A stretch of 28,883 nt of DNA from NCBI GenBank assembly GCA_964405335.1, contig CAYONP010000079.1, positions 1 through 28,883 of the forward strand, read 5' to 3'. Shown piece after piece: positions 7,281 through 15,449 of this stretch. The notes below the pieces were generated by a model. That model saw nothing but the letters and a program-made list of their open reading frames with translations, had not been told where the DNA came from and did not search any database. How positions within the stretch are numbered: the stretch's first letter is position 1; each line of letters begins with the position of its first letter. Both the position numbers and the translations under genes were made by a program. Origin of the DNA: CAYONP01 sp964405335. GTDB lineage: Bacteria; Armatimonadota; UBA10988.

Positions 7281-10101
7281 GTTGCTCGGCTTGACTTGGT
7301 TTCTGCTGGCCGCGGTGGGCGACCCGCCGCGGCCGCTCGACTCGGCGGCGGCGACGGTGCTCGATGACGGCGTCGAGCTGTCGCGCCCGGCCGCCGGCGT
7401 GCTGCGGCTAACCCGGCCGAGCCCGCCGCGCGCGGCCATTGCGCTGGGCGAGCTGCCAGTGCCCAACGGCCCGCTCGGCCTGCGCGCCGAGGTCCGCTGC
7501 GGCGGGCTGTGGAACCGCGACGCGCAGGTGCGGCTGGCCTGGCTGGCCGAGGACGGTGTCGAGCTCGGTTCGATCGTCACGCCGCCGGTCTACCGCTCGG
7601 CCGATTGGACGCCGGTTGTGGCCTATGGCGGGCCGCCCGCGCGGACGGCCCGCGCCATCGTCACCGTCGAGCTGGACGGCGATCCGAACGAGGCGGTCGA
7701 TCCCCACTCATTCGCCGAGTTCCGCGCCGTCGAGACCTGGGACGCGCCGCCGGTGACCATCTCCGGCCCGCCGCACAATCTGGTCTGGACGCCCGGCCTG
7801 CTCGACGCAAGCCTGGCCGTGCGCCTGCCCGAGGGCGCCGCGCTGGCCGCCGAGCTGGTCGACCTCGACGGTGCGGCGGTGCGCACCTGGCCGGCGGCGA
7901 CGGGCGGCCGGCTGACTATCCAGGCCGACCTGCCGCCCGGCTACTACGAGCTGCGCTGGCAGGCACGCAGCGCCGACGGCCGCCTGCTCCGCGACGGTGC
8001 CGAGCCGTTCGCCGTACTTATCGCGGCCGAGCGCCCGGCCGACACGCCGTTCGGCATGGATGCCGGCTTTGCCTGGGGCATCATTCAGCGCGGCGAGGCC
8101 GAAGCGCGCGACATGTCCGAGCTGCTCGCCCGCCTGGGCTTGCGCACCGTGCGCGACCGATATAGCGTGCGAGAGACCTACCGCGAGCCGGGCCGGCTCG
8201 AGCTCGGCCGATATGTGCAGGCGGCGCGGATCCAACGTGAGGCCGGGCTGCGCGTCTACACCGTCTTCCACGACCTGCCGCCGTTCCTCTCCTCCGCGCC
8301 CGACGACCCGGCCGGCTGGCAGGCGCCGGCGGGCGACCTGCGCGAGATCTACCGTTTCTTCACCCTCGCCGCGCAGGCTACCAGCCGCGAGATCACGGCC
8401 TGGGAGCTGTGGAACGAGCCCGACATCCCGATGTTCTTCGCCGGCCGGCCCGAGGAGTATGCGGCCATCCTGAAGGCCGGTTACCTTGGCCTGAAGGCCG
8501 GCAGTGCTGGCGTCAACGCGCTCTTCTGCTCACCGGCGCACCCGCTCGGCGAGTGGCTCGAGCTGGTCTTCGCCTGCGGCGCGGCCGACTACTACGATAC
8601 CTTCAACTGGCACACGTACCACCCGTACCACGAGATCCCGTCGCTTGGCGCGACCTTCCGCGACGCCCAGATCGCCCACGGCTACGACGCGCCGATGTGG
8701 CTCACCGAGACCGGCTCGGTCGCTGCCGCGACGCTCGATGACGAGCGGCGGCAGGCGGCCGACTACGCCAAGCGCTACGTGCTCGCTGCGCACAGCCGGA
8801 TCGAGCGCGTGTTCGCCTTCTACTTCCAGGAGTGGCGGCAGCGCGGCGCGCCGGCCTTCGGCATCGTGCGGCCCGACCTCACCCCGCGGCCGGCGCTGGC
8901 GGCATTGTCGGCGCTGACCGAGCAGCTCGGCGGCGCAGAGCCGCTCGGCGAGGAGCTGGGCACCGCGCCGGCGCGGGTGATCTGGTTCGACTCGGGCGAC
9001 GGGCCGGTGGCTGTCGCCTGGAGCGACGAAGCGGCGCCGCTGCCGGAGCACCTCGCCACCGCGTCGGCCGTGTCGATGGTCGGCACGCCGATGGAACCGC
9101 CGGACGAGCTCGGCCCGGAGCCGATCTACCTACGCGGCCTGGCACCGCCGGCCGACCTGGTGCCGCCGCCGCCGCGGCCGGCCCGGCGTGCCCGCGATGG
9201 CGCGGCCATCGAGCGGCTCGGCGTGATCCTCGACTTCCGGCTCAGCCCGGCCGACGATCCGCCGCTGGGCAGCGCCGAGCGCAAGCTGCCGGTCCGCGTG
9301 GCGCCGGGCGACCGAGTGCCGGCCGAGGTCTCGGTCTACAACTTCACCGCGCGCGAGGCGACGGTACGGCTGGCGCTCGAGACACCCGCCGGCTGGCGGC
9401 TCGACGCTCTGACCGAGACGGTCAGCGTGCCGCCGGGCGGGCGGGTGCGGCAGGACCCGGTGCTCGCCGTCGGCCGGCTCGAGCCCGGCCGGCAGCGCAG
9501 CCTGCTGCGGCTGGCCGGCGAGTCGGCCGGTTACCGCATCGCGCCGGTGGTCATCGCCACTCGGCCGGCCACCGAGCGGATACCGCTCGAGCCGGTGGCG
9601 CCCCTCGGCGAGCTGCCCGAGGCGCGTGAGCGCTGGACCGTCGGCCGCAACGAGGCGGTGACCCTGACGCTCAGCTCGCCGCCGCGGCAGGACGAGCGGC
9701 TGCGGGTCAACGCGCAGCTCAGCGCGCCGGCGGGCGACCGGTGGGGCTTCGCCAACCTGGCCCTCTCCGTGCGCGAGTCGCTGGTCGCCGGCGATGGGCT
9801 GCGCTTCCGCTACCAGTCGCACGAACCGTGGGGAGAGGAGCTGCTGGTCATCCTGTTCGAGCAGGACGGCAGCCAGTACCTCGCCCACGCCGGCCACCTG
9901 GCCGACGTTGACGAGCACGCGGTGCGGTTGTTCTGGAGCGACTTCACCCACAACGCGGGCGTCAGCACGGAGGAGAATGATCGGCTCGACCTCGAGCAGG
10001 TCGACCGGATCGGGTTCGGCTTCTCGGCGCGCGGCGCGCAGACGGTTGGCGGGTTCGACTTGTGGGACCTAGAGCTGGTGCGTATCGGAGGTGGCGAGTG
10101 A
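7273..10101 (+). CDS. Secreted clan-A glycoside hydrolase-like protein (GH39-like)
   Basis: The product is 942 residues. The ATG at 7273 opens a short signal peptide (MWQLLGLTWFLLAAVG); a longer reading frame would run into the N gap and is rejected. Residues ~15-240 are beta-rich, probably carbohydrate-binding or Ig-like. Residues ~260-560 form a (beta/alpha)8-type domain: WELWNEPD gives the likely acid/base E382, and WLTETG gives the likely nucleophile E479, about 97 residues later. This is the usual arrangement of clan-A retaining glycosidases such as GH39. The C-terminal ~380 residues include a segment like an NEW3/alpha-galactosidase-associated beta domain (VSVYNFTAREATVRLAL) and a last beta-sandwich. 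The substrate is unknown. It heads a plus-strand run whose next start codon overlaps its stop. Confidence 0.8.
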   Translation: MWQLLGLTWFLLAAVGDPPRPLDSAAATVLDDGVELSRPAAGVLRLTRPSPPRAAIALGELPVPNGPLGLRAEVRCGGLWNRDAQVRLAWLAEDGVELGSIVTPPVYRSADWTPVVAYGGPPARTARAIVTVELDGDPNEAVDPHSFAEFRAVETWDAPPVTISGPPHNLVWTPGLLDASLAVRLPEGAALAAELVDLDGAAVRTWPAATGGRLTIQADLPPGYYELRWQARSADGRLLRDGAEPFAVLIAAERPADTPFGMDAGFAWGIIQRGEAEARDMSELLARLGLRTVRDRYSVRETYREPGRLELGRYVQAARIQREAGLRVYTVFHDLPPFLSSAPDDPAGWQAPAGDLREIYRFFTLAAQATSREITAWELWNEPDIPMFFAGRPEEYAAILKAGYLGLKAGSAGVNALFCSPAHPLGEWLELVFACGAADYYDTFNWHTYHPYHEIPSLGATFRDAQIAHGYDAPMWLTETGSVAAATLDDERRQAADYAKRYVLAAHSRIERVFAFYFQEWRQRGAPAFGIVRPDLTPRPALAALSALTEQLGGAEPLGEELGTAPARVIWFDSGDGPVAVAWSDEAAPLPEHLATASAVSMVGTPMEPPDELGPEPIYLRGLAPPADLVPPPPRPARRARDGAAIERLGVILDFRLSPADDPPLGSAERKLPVRVAPGDRVPAEVSVYNFTAREATVRLALETPAGWRLDALTETVSVPPGGRVRQDPVLAVGRLEPGRQRSLLRLAGESAGYRIAPVVIATRPATERIPLEPVAPLGELPEARERWTVGRNEAVTLTLSSPPRQDERLRVNAQLSAPAGDRWGFANLALSVRESLVAGDGLRFRYQSHEPWGEELLVILFEQDGSQYLAHAGHLADVDEHAVRLFWSDFTHNAGVSTEENDRLDLEQVDRIGFGFSARGAQTVGGFDLWDLELVRIGGGE

Positions 10102-11627
10102 GCATCGGTACCGTCTACCTGGTCGGCGCCGGGCCGGGCGATCCGGGCCTGCTCACCGTCCGCGGCCGGCAGTTGCTCGAGTCGTGCGACGTGGTGGTCT
10201 TCGATCGCCTGGCCAATCCGGCGCTGCTCCGCCTGGCCCGCCCCGAGGCCGAGCTGATCGATGTCGGCAAGGCGCCGAACCGCGTGGCCTCGACGCAGGA
10301 GGAGACCAACCGGCTGCTGGTCGACCTGGCGTTGGCCGGCCGTTCGGTCTGCCGGCTCAAGGGCGGCGACCCGTTCGTCTTCGGCCGCGGCGGCGAGGAG
10401 GCGCTGGAGTGCCGCGTCGCCGGCGTGCCGTTCGAGGTGGTGCCCGGCGTGACCAGCGCCATCGCCGCCGCCGCCTATGCCGGCATCCCGGTCACCCACC
10501 GCGCCGTGGCGACCAGCTTCGCCGTGATCACCGGGCACGAGGATCCGACCAAGCCGGGCGAGCAGGTCGACTGGGCCGGCATCGCCGGCGGCGCCGAGAC
10601 ACTCGTCTTCTTGATGGGCATCGGCCACCTGCCCGAGATCTCGGCGCGGCTGATTGAGCATGGCCGCGACCCGGCCACCCCCGCCGCCGCCGTGCGCTGG
10701 GGCACCCGGCCCGAGCAGCGCACCGTCACCGGCACGCTCGCGACGCTGCCCGCGGCGGTCGCCGCCGCGGGGCTCAAGCCGCCGGCGGCCGTGATTGTCG
10801 GCGAGGTAGTGCGGCTGCGCGAGCGGCTCGACTGGTTCGAGTGCCGGCCGCTGCACGGCCGCTGCGTGGTGGTCACCCGCTCGCGCACGCAGGCGAGCGA
10901 ACTGGTCGGGCGGCTCGAGTCGCTCGGCGCCGAGGTGATTGTGCTGCCGGTGATCGCGATCGAGCCGGTCGATGCCACGGCGCGGATGCGCGAGTTGGTC
11001 GCCGCCGGGATGCCCTTCGAGTGGCTGGTGTTCACCAGCACCAACGCGGTCGAGCGATTCGTCGCCGACCTCGACGCGGCCGGTGGCGACGCGCGTCTGC
11101 TCGCCGGCTGCCGGCTCGGGGCGGTCGGCGAGGCGACGGCGGCCGCGCTGCGTGCACACTGCCTGCGCGCCGACTATGTGCCCTCGTCGTTCGACGCGTC
11201 GACCTTCGCCGCCGAGTTCCCCGCGGCGCGCGGGCCGGTGCTCTTCCCCTGCGGCCGCAAGGCGCGCGACACCGTGCCCGCGGCGCTGGCCGCCCGCGGG
11301 CTGACCGTCGAGACGCTGGTGCTCTACGACACCGTCCTCGGCACGGCCGATGCGCAGCTCGTGCGCGAGCGGCTGGCCGGCGGCGCGGTCGACGCGGTGA
11401 CCTTCACCGCCTCGAGCACGGTGCAGAACTTCCGCGCCCTGCTGCCCGAGGCCGACCTGACCGGCGTCTGCCTCGCCTCGATCGGCCCGCAGACCAGCGC
11501 CACGCTGCGCGAGCTGGCGCTGGAGCCGACCGTCGAGGCCGAGCAGAGCAGTCTCGACGGCCTGGTCTCGGCCCTCAGCCGCGCGCTGGAGCAGCGCCAG
11601 CGCGCGGGGCGCGACCCGACGGCTTGA
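10098..11627 (+). CDS. cobA-hemD: Uroporphyrinogen-III C-methyltransferase / uroporphyrinogen-III synthase fusion
   Basis: The product is 509 residues. The N-terminal ~245 residues are CobA/SUMT, which uses SAM to methylate uroporphyrinogen III to precorrin-2 for siroheme or cobalamin. Motifs are VYLVGAGPGDPGLLT, VVVFDRLANP, GDPFVFGRGGEEA and PGVTSAIAAAAYAGIPVTHR. Residues ~254-509 are HemD, which closes hydroxymethylbilane to uroporphyrinogen III (VVVTRSRTQASELVGRLE, VFTSTNAV, TFTASSTVQNF). Together they catalyse two consecutive steps. The GTG start at 10098 overlaps the previous stop (GTGA) and has GGAGG at 10087-10091. CobA-HemD fusions are known in several bacterial groups. No other tetrapyrrole gene is visible nearby, so its place among glycosidase genes is unexplained. 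Confidence 0.95.
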   Translation: MSIGTVYLVGAGPGDPGLLTVRGRQLLESCDVVVFDRLANPALLRLARPEAELIDVGKAPNRVASTQEETNRLLVDLALAGRSVCRLKGGDPFVFGRGGEEALECRVAGVPFEVVPGVTSAIAAAAYAGIPVTHRAVATSFAVITGHEDPTKPGEQVDWAGIAGGAETLVFLMGIGHLPEISARLIEHGRDPATPAAAVRWGTRPEQRTVTGTLATLPAAVAAAGLKPPAAVIVGEVVRLRERLDWFECRPLHGRCVVVTRSRTQASELVGRLESLGAEVIVLPVIAIEPVDATARMRELVAAGMPFEWLVFTSTNAVERFVADLDAAGGDARLLAGCRLGAVGEATAAALRAHCLRADYVPSSFDASTFAAEFPAARGPVLFPCGRKARDTVPAALAARGLTVETLVLYDTVLGTADAQLVRERLAGGAVDAVTFTASSTVQNFRALLPEADLTGVCLASIGPQTSATLRELALEPTVEAEQSSLDGLVSALSRALEQRQRAGRDPTA

Positions 11628-11705
11628 CATCCCGATCGCCCAACCTCTACGATCGACGCGGAGCCGGCCATCGAGCAGCATCCGCACAGCCCTCGTCGTG
11701 ACGCC

Positions 11706-12215
11706 GTGTCGCTCGTGGTGGTCGACGTGCAGGAGCGGCTCGTGCCGGCGATGAGCGAGTTCGACGGCGCGCTGGACAACATGGTCCGGCTGATCGAGGG
11801 CTTCCGCCTGCTCGAGCGCCCGGTGCTGGCCACCGAGCAGTACCCACGGGGGCTCGGGCCGACCATCGAGCCGCTGGCCGGTCTGCTGCCCGAGCGGCCC
11901 GACAAGCTGGCCTTCAGTTGCTTCGGCTGCGAGCCGTTCGTGGCGGCGCTCGACCCGTCGGCCGACCTGGTGCTGTGCGGCCTGGAGACCCACGTCTGCG
12001 TGCTGCAGACGGCGCTGGACGGGCTGGCCCGCGGGCATCGCGTCTGGATCGCCGGCGACGCGGTGGCCTCGCGCACGGTTCGTCGCCGCGAGCTGGCGCT
12101 GGCGCAGCTCGCCGCAGCCGGGGCGGTGGTCAGCGCGACCGAGACGCTGCTCTTCCAGCTCGTCGGCGAGGCGGGGAACGACCTGTTCCGCGCGGTCGTC
12201 AGGCTGGTGCGATGA
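11706..12215 (+). CDS. Isochorismatase-family cysteine hydrolase
   Basis: The product is about 169 residues from the GTG at 11706. The catalytic triad of the family is visible: D7 in VVVDVQE, K67 in RPDKLAFSCF, and C98 in CGLETHVCVLQTAL. Members hydrolyse amides, nicotinamide-like compounds or isochorismate; the short type seen here, with the 'LATEQYPRGLG' segment, resembles the YcaC-like hydrolases of unclear substrate. The frame is open back to the CobA-HemD stop and reads HPHSPRRDAV before the GTG, where homologues usually have several more residues. However, there is no ATG, GTG or TTG upstream, so the chosen start trims the usual N-terminus. Its stop overlaps the next ATG. Confidence 0.85.
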   Translation: MSLVVVDVQERLVPAMSEFDGALDNMVRLIEGFRLLERPVLATEQYPRGLGPTIEPLAGLLPERPDKLAFSCFGCEPFVAALDPSADLVLCGLETHVCVLQTALDGLARGHRVWIAGDAVASRTVRRRELALAQLAAAGAVVSATETLLFQLVGEAGNDLFRAVVRLVR

Positions 12216-12451
12216 TCGAGGTGCTGATGCCGCGGTTCGACGCCGACAGCACGCCGGCGACGCTGCTCCGCTGGCTGGCCCGTGAGGGTGAGCAGGTGGC
12301 CGAGGGCCAGCCGCTGGCGGTGGTCGAGTGCGACAAGACCACGCTCGAGCTGGAGGCCTTCGCCGCCGGGCGGTTGGTCGAGCGCTGCGTCGCCGCGGGC
12401 GAAACGGTGCCGCCGTTCGCCCTGCTGGCGCGCCTCGAGGAGCTGTCATGA
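12212..12451 (+). CDS. Stand-alone lipoyl/biotinyl-attachment domain protein
   Basis: The product is 79 residues and is a single complete lipoyl-type domain: VLMPRF at the start, WLAREGEQVAEGQPLAVVE in the middle, then C-D-K42-T-T and a closing G-x-x-VPPFALLARL. The DK motif with K42 at the hairpin turn is the lipoylation site pattern of 2-oxoacid dehydrogenase E2 subunits rather than the biotinyl MKM. No E2 catalytic domain, E1 or E3 follows. It overlaps the previous stop and the next start, both ATGA. Such free domains act as carriers in some systems, but no partner enzyme is evident in the window. Lipoylation is an inference from the motif only. Confidence 0.85.
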   Translation: MIEVLMPRFDADSTPATLLRWLAREGEQVAEGQPLAVVECDKTTLELEAFAAGRLVERCVAAGETVPPFALLARLEELS

Positions 12452-14661
12452 AGCTGGTCTGGACCGCGCTGCTCTGCGCCTGCGCCGCCTGCGCCCGGGA
12501 GAACGCCGTGCCCGCGCCGACGATCCTCGCCGTCACCGCCGACCGCACCACCGCGCCGGTCTATGAGCGCATCACGCTATCCGTCGACCTGATCGCTGGC
12601 TACGACAACCCGTTCGACGCCGATCAGGTGCGGCTCGAGGCGGTGGTCGCGCCGCCCGACGGCGAGGCCTGGACCGTGCCGGGGTTTCTTTACCGCCCGT
12701 TCGAACGGCGGCTCGAGAACGGTACCGAACAGCTCAGCCCGGCGGGCGAGCCGGCCTGGCAGGTGCGCCTGTCGCTGTGGCAACCCGGCGAGCACGCGGT
12801 CACCGTGCGGCTGACCGACGCCGGCGGAACCGTCTCGGCGCCGCCGGTGACGCTCACCGCCGAGCCCGCCGACGCGCCGGGCTTTGTCCGCCGTTCGGCC
12901 GACGACCATCGCTACTTCGTGACCGATCGCGGCGAGACGTTCTTCCTCATCGGCGCCAACGTCTGCTGGGGCAACGCGCCGGGGTCGTTCAGCTACGACA
13001 CCTGGCTGCCGAAGTATGCCGACGCCGGCTGCAACTGGATCCGGCTCTGGCTGGCCCCCGAGTGGTTCACCTGCGCGCTGCAGACGCGGGCCAGCGGCTG
13101 GGAGGGCATCGACCTGGGCAACGCCTGGCGGTTGGATTACCTGGTCGAGCAGTGCGAGCGACTCGGCCTGCGGGCGATGCTCTGCATCGACAGCTTCAAC
13201 ATCCTGCGCTTCCGGGCCAATCAGTACGGTTCGTGGGAAGACTCGCCCTACTTCGCCGCCAACGGCGGTCCGCTGGCCGAGCCGCGTGAGTACTTCACCA
13301 ACCCGGCCATGCTCGACGCCTATCGCGACCGGCTGCGCTACCTGGTCGCCCGCTGGGGCTACAGCCCGGCGGTGTTTGCCTGGGAGTTCTGGAACGAGGT
13401 CGACATCATCGACCAGTTCGAGCCCGAGCCGGTGGCCGCCTGGCACCAGACCATGGCGCGCGAGCTGCGGGCGCTCGATCCGTGGCGGCACCTGATCGGC
13501 ACCAGCCACGCGCGGACCGCCGGCATCCCCGTGATTGACGCCCTGCCCGAGCTCGAATTCGTGCAGAGCCACAGCTACGGCGCGCGCGACATGGCGGCGC
13601 AGTTGACCGCCCACCGCGCCACCAAAGAGGCGGCGCGCGACCGGCCGCACTTCCACGGCGAGTTCGGCATCAGCGGCGACGGCCGGCAGACGCGTGAGGT
13701 CGATCCGTCCGGCATCCACCTGCGCAACGGGCTGTTCAGTTCGCTCGGCGGCGAGCAGGCCGGCACGCCGATGACCTGGTGGTGGGACTCGTATGTCGAG
13801 CCGCGCAACCTCTATGTGGTGCTGGCCGAGTTCGCCGCCTGGCAGCGCGGGTTCGACCCGGTGGCCCAGCGCGCGAGGCCAGTCGACGCGCGGGTGATCT
13901 GGCCTGACGACCGACCCCGGCCGCTCGAGGAGGTGTCCTTCGCACCCGAGGCGGCGAGTTGGGACCCGGCGCCGTTCAACCAGCCGGTGACCGTGCGCAT
14001 CGCACCCGACGGCACCGTCGAGCAGACGGCGCCGCTGTCGCGCGTGCTGCACGGGGTGGCCAATCACCCGACGCTGCACAATCCGGTCACGTTCGAGTTC
14101 GACGCGCCCGAGGCGACGCAGCTCATCGTCTCGGTGCACGGCGTCTCGGGCCACGGCGGCGCCGCGCTCGAGCTCCGCCTCGACGGCGAGGCGAAGCTCA
14201 ACCGCGACTTCGCCGACGAGACCGACGACACCGAGACGATGCAGCAGTACAACGGCGACTACGCGATTGAGGTGCCCGCCGGCGCGCACTCGGTGACGGT
14301 GGAGAATCGCGGTCGCGACTGGTGTTACATCTCGTACCGCCTGCCCCGGCTGGTCCGCCGAGCAGGCCCGCCGGTGCGGGTCTACGGCTTGGTCGGCGAG
14401 TCGGCCGGGCGGGTCTGGGTGCAGAACCCGGAGTACACCTGGCCGCGCGCGACGGCCGCCGACTTCGTGCCGACGCGGTTTGACGACCTGACCATGGAGC
14501 TGCGCGGCATGCGGCCGGGGCGCTGGACGGCGGTCCACTGGCCGCCGCCGCCGATGTTCCGGCCGGCGGTCTATCCCGTCGGCGACGACGGCGTGCTGCG
14601 TTTCGGACTGCCCGAGATCGAACGCGACGCGGCGTTCACCTTGGAGTGGATGGGCGAATGA
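12448..14661 (+). CDS. DUF5060-type glycoside hydrolase lipoprotein
   Basis: The product is 737 residues. The N-terminus (MKLVWTALLCACAACA) has a hydrophobic run with candidate lipobox cysteines, so a lipoprotein is likely. Residues ~25-140 form a beta domain like DUF5060 (ITLSVDLIAGYDNPFD, LWQPGEHAVTVRLTD). Residues ~150-480 form a GH5-like barrel: FFLIGANVCWG, then WEFWNEVD with likely acid/base E317, and HFHGEFG with likely nucleophile E405. The ~88-residue spacing suits clan A. C-terminal beta domains follow, including one with a VSVHGVSGHGGAALELRLDG segment. The substrate cannot be read from the sequence. The start overlaps the preceding stop, so it is probably translated together with the lipoyl-domain gene. 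Confidence 0.82.
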   Translation: MKLVWTALLCACAACARENAVPAPTILAVTADRTTAPVYERITLSVDLIAGYDNPFDADQVRLEAVVAPPDGEAWTVPGFLYRPFERRLENGTEQLSPAGEPAWQVRLSLWQPGEHAVTVRLTDAGGTVSAPPVTLTAEPADAPGFVRRSADDHRYFVTDRGETFFLIGANVCWGNAPGSFSYDTWLPKYADAGCNWIRLWLAPEWFTCALQTRASGWEGIDLGNAWRLDYLVEQCERLGLRAMLCIDSFNILRFRANQYGSWEDSPYFAANGGPLAEPREYFTNPAMLDAYRDRLRYLVARWGYSPAVFAWEFWNEVDIIDQFEPEPVAAWHQTMARELRALDPWRHLIGTSHARTAGIPVIDALPELEFVQSHSYGARDMAAQLTAHRATKEAARDRPHFHGEFGISGDGRQTREVDPSGIHLRNGLFSSLGGEQAGTPMTWWWDSYVEPRNLYVVLAEFAAWQRGFDPVAQRARPVDARVIWPDDRPRPLEEVSFAPEAASWDPAPFNQPVTVRIAPDGTVEQTAPLSRVLHGVANHPTLHNPVTFEFDAPEATQLIVSVHGVSGHGGAALELRLDGEAKLNRDFADETDDTETMQQYNGDYAIEVPAGAHSVTVENRGRDWCYISYRLPRLVRRAGPPVRVYGLVGESAGRVWVQNPEYTWPRATAADFVPTRFDDLTMELRGMRPGRWTAVHWPPPPMFRPAVYPVGDDGVLRFGLPEIERDAAFTLEWMGE

Positions 14662-15449
14662 GCATCAGCCGAGCCCCGCTGGCGCCGCTGCGCTTCGTGC
14701 ACGGTCTGTTCGCCGTGCCCCGCGCGTTTGGCCTGATTGCCCGCACGCCGCGGCTGCGGGCGCTGGCCGTCGCGCCGAGCATCGTTTCGGCGCTGCTGCT
14801 CGGCGGCTGGATCTGGGCCGCCTTCCGCTACGGGCCGCTGCTGGTCGAGCGGTTCTGGCCGGGCAACCTGCCGGGCTGGGTGACCAACCTCGAATGGCTG
14901 GTCCAGGTCGCCGCCAGCGCGCTGCTGACGCTGCTCGGCGCGGCGATTGTCTTCTTCGGCGCGCAGATTGTCGCCGATCCGTTTCTCGACCCGCTCAGCG
15001 CCGGGGCCGAGGCGGCGCTGGGGGTGACCCACCCGGCCGAGCGCTTCTCCATCACCGGCGCCGTCGGCAGCGTCTTCCGGGTGTTGCGCGATGTCGTCGT
15101 CGACCTCTTTTTCTGGGCGCTCTGCCTGGCCGCGGTGATCGCCATCGGCTTCATTCCGCTCATCGGCGCCGTGGCCGCGCCGGTGCTCGGCTGGCTGGTC
15201 AATGCCGCCTTTGCCGCGGTCGAGATGAGCGCCGGCGCGCTGTCGCGGCGGGGCTACCACGGCCTCGCGCGGTGGCGGGCGATGAAGCTCGACCGCGCGC
15301 GGTTGGTCGGCCTCGGCGTGGCCGTGGTGCTGCTCATGCTCATCCCGCTGGCCCAGCTCCTGGTCTTGCCGGTCGCCGTCGTCGCCGGCGCCATCGCCAT
15401 TGTTGACGCCGAGAAGTGTGGCCTGATCCCAGCGAGCAATGCCGTCTGA
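14658..15449 (+). CDS. EI24/CysZ-like integral membrane protein
   Basis: The product is 263 residues. The opening RFVHGLFAVPRAFGLIARTPRLRALAVAPSI region and the later 'FVADPFLDPLS'-like segment (IVADPFLDPLSAG) fit the EI24/CysZ family, of which CysZ is a sulfate permease in Enterobacteria. Hydrophobic segments are at about residues 32-55, 78-105, 140-185 and 215-248, agreeing with the family's several membrane helices. Transport of sulfate is not established for distant members. The ATG at 14658 overlaps the previous stop (ATGA), and its own end overlaps the next gene by 11 bases. It may supply sulfur for the siroheme pathway implied by CobA, but that link is speculative. Confidence 0.75.
   Translation: MSISRAPLAPLRFVHGLFAVPRAFGLIARTPRLRALAVAPSIVSALLLGGWIWAAFRYGPLLVERFWPGNLPGWVTNLEWLVQVAASALLTLLGAAIVFFGAQIVADPFLDPLSAGAEAALGVTHPAERFSITGAVGSVFRVLRDVVVDLFFWALCLAAVIAIGFIPLIGAVAAPVLGWLVNAAFAAVEMSAGALSRRGYHGLARWRAMKLDRARLVGLGVAVVLLMLIPLAQLLVLPVAVVAGAIAIVDAEKCGLIPASNAV

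Noticed and set aside
7032..7367. Reading frames that run through the run of Ns
   Set aside because: They depend on an artificial gap with duplicated ends; the glycosidase start at 7273 lies after it.
9810..12551. Long open frame of 913 codons on the minus strand
   Set aside because: It lies opposite the glycosidase, CobA-HemD, isochorismatase-like and lipoyl genes, which have clear motifs. It is Arg/Gln/His-rich with no domain, as expected for the antisense of GC-rich coding DNA.
12577..14538. 653-codon open frame on the minus strand
   Set aside because: Antisense of the DUF5060-type gene, which has conserved catalytic residues; the antisense product has biased composition and no motif.
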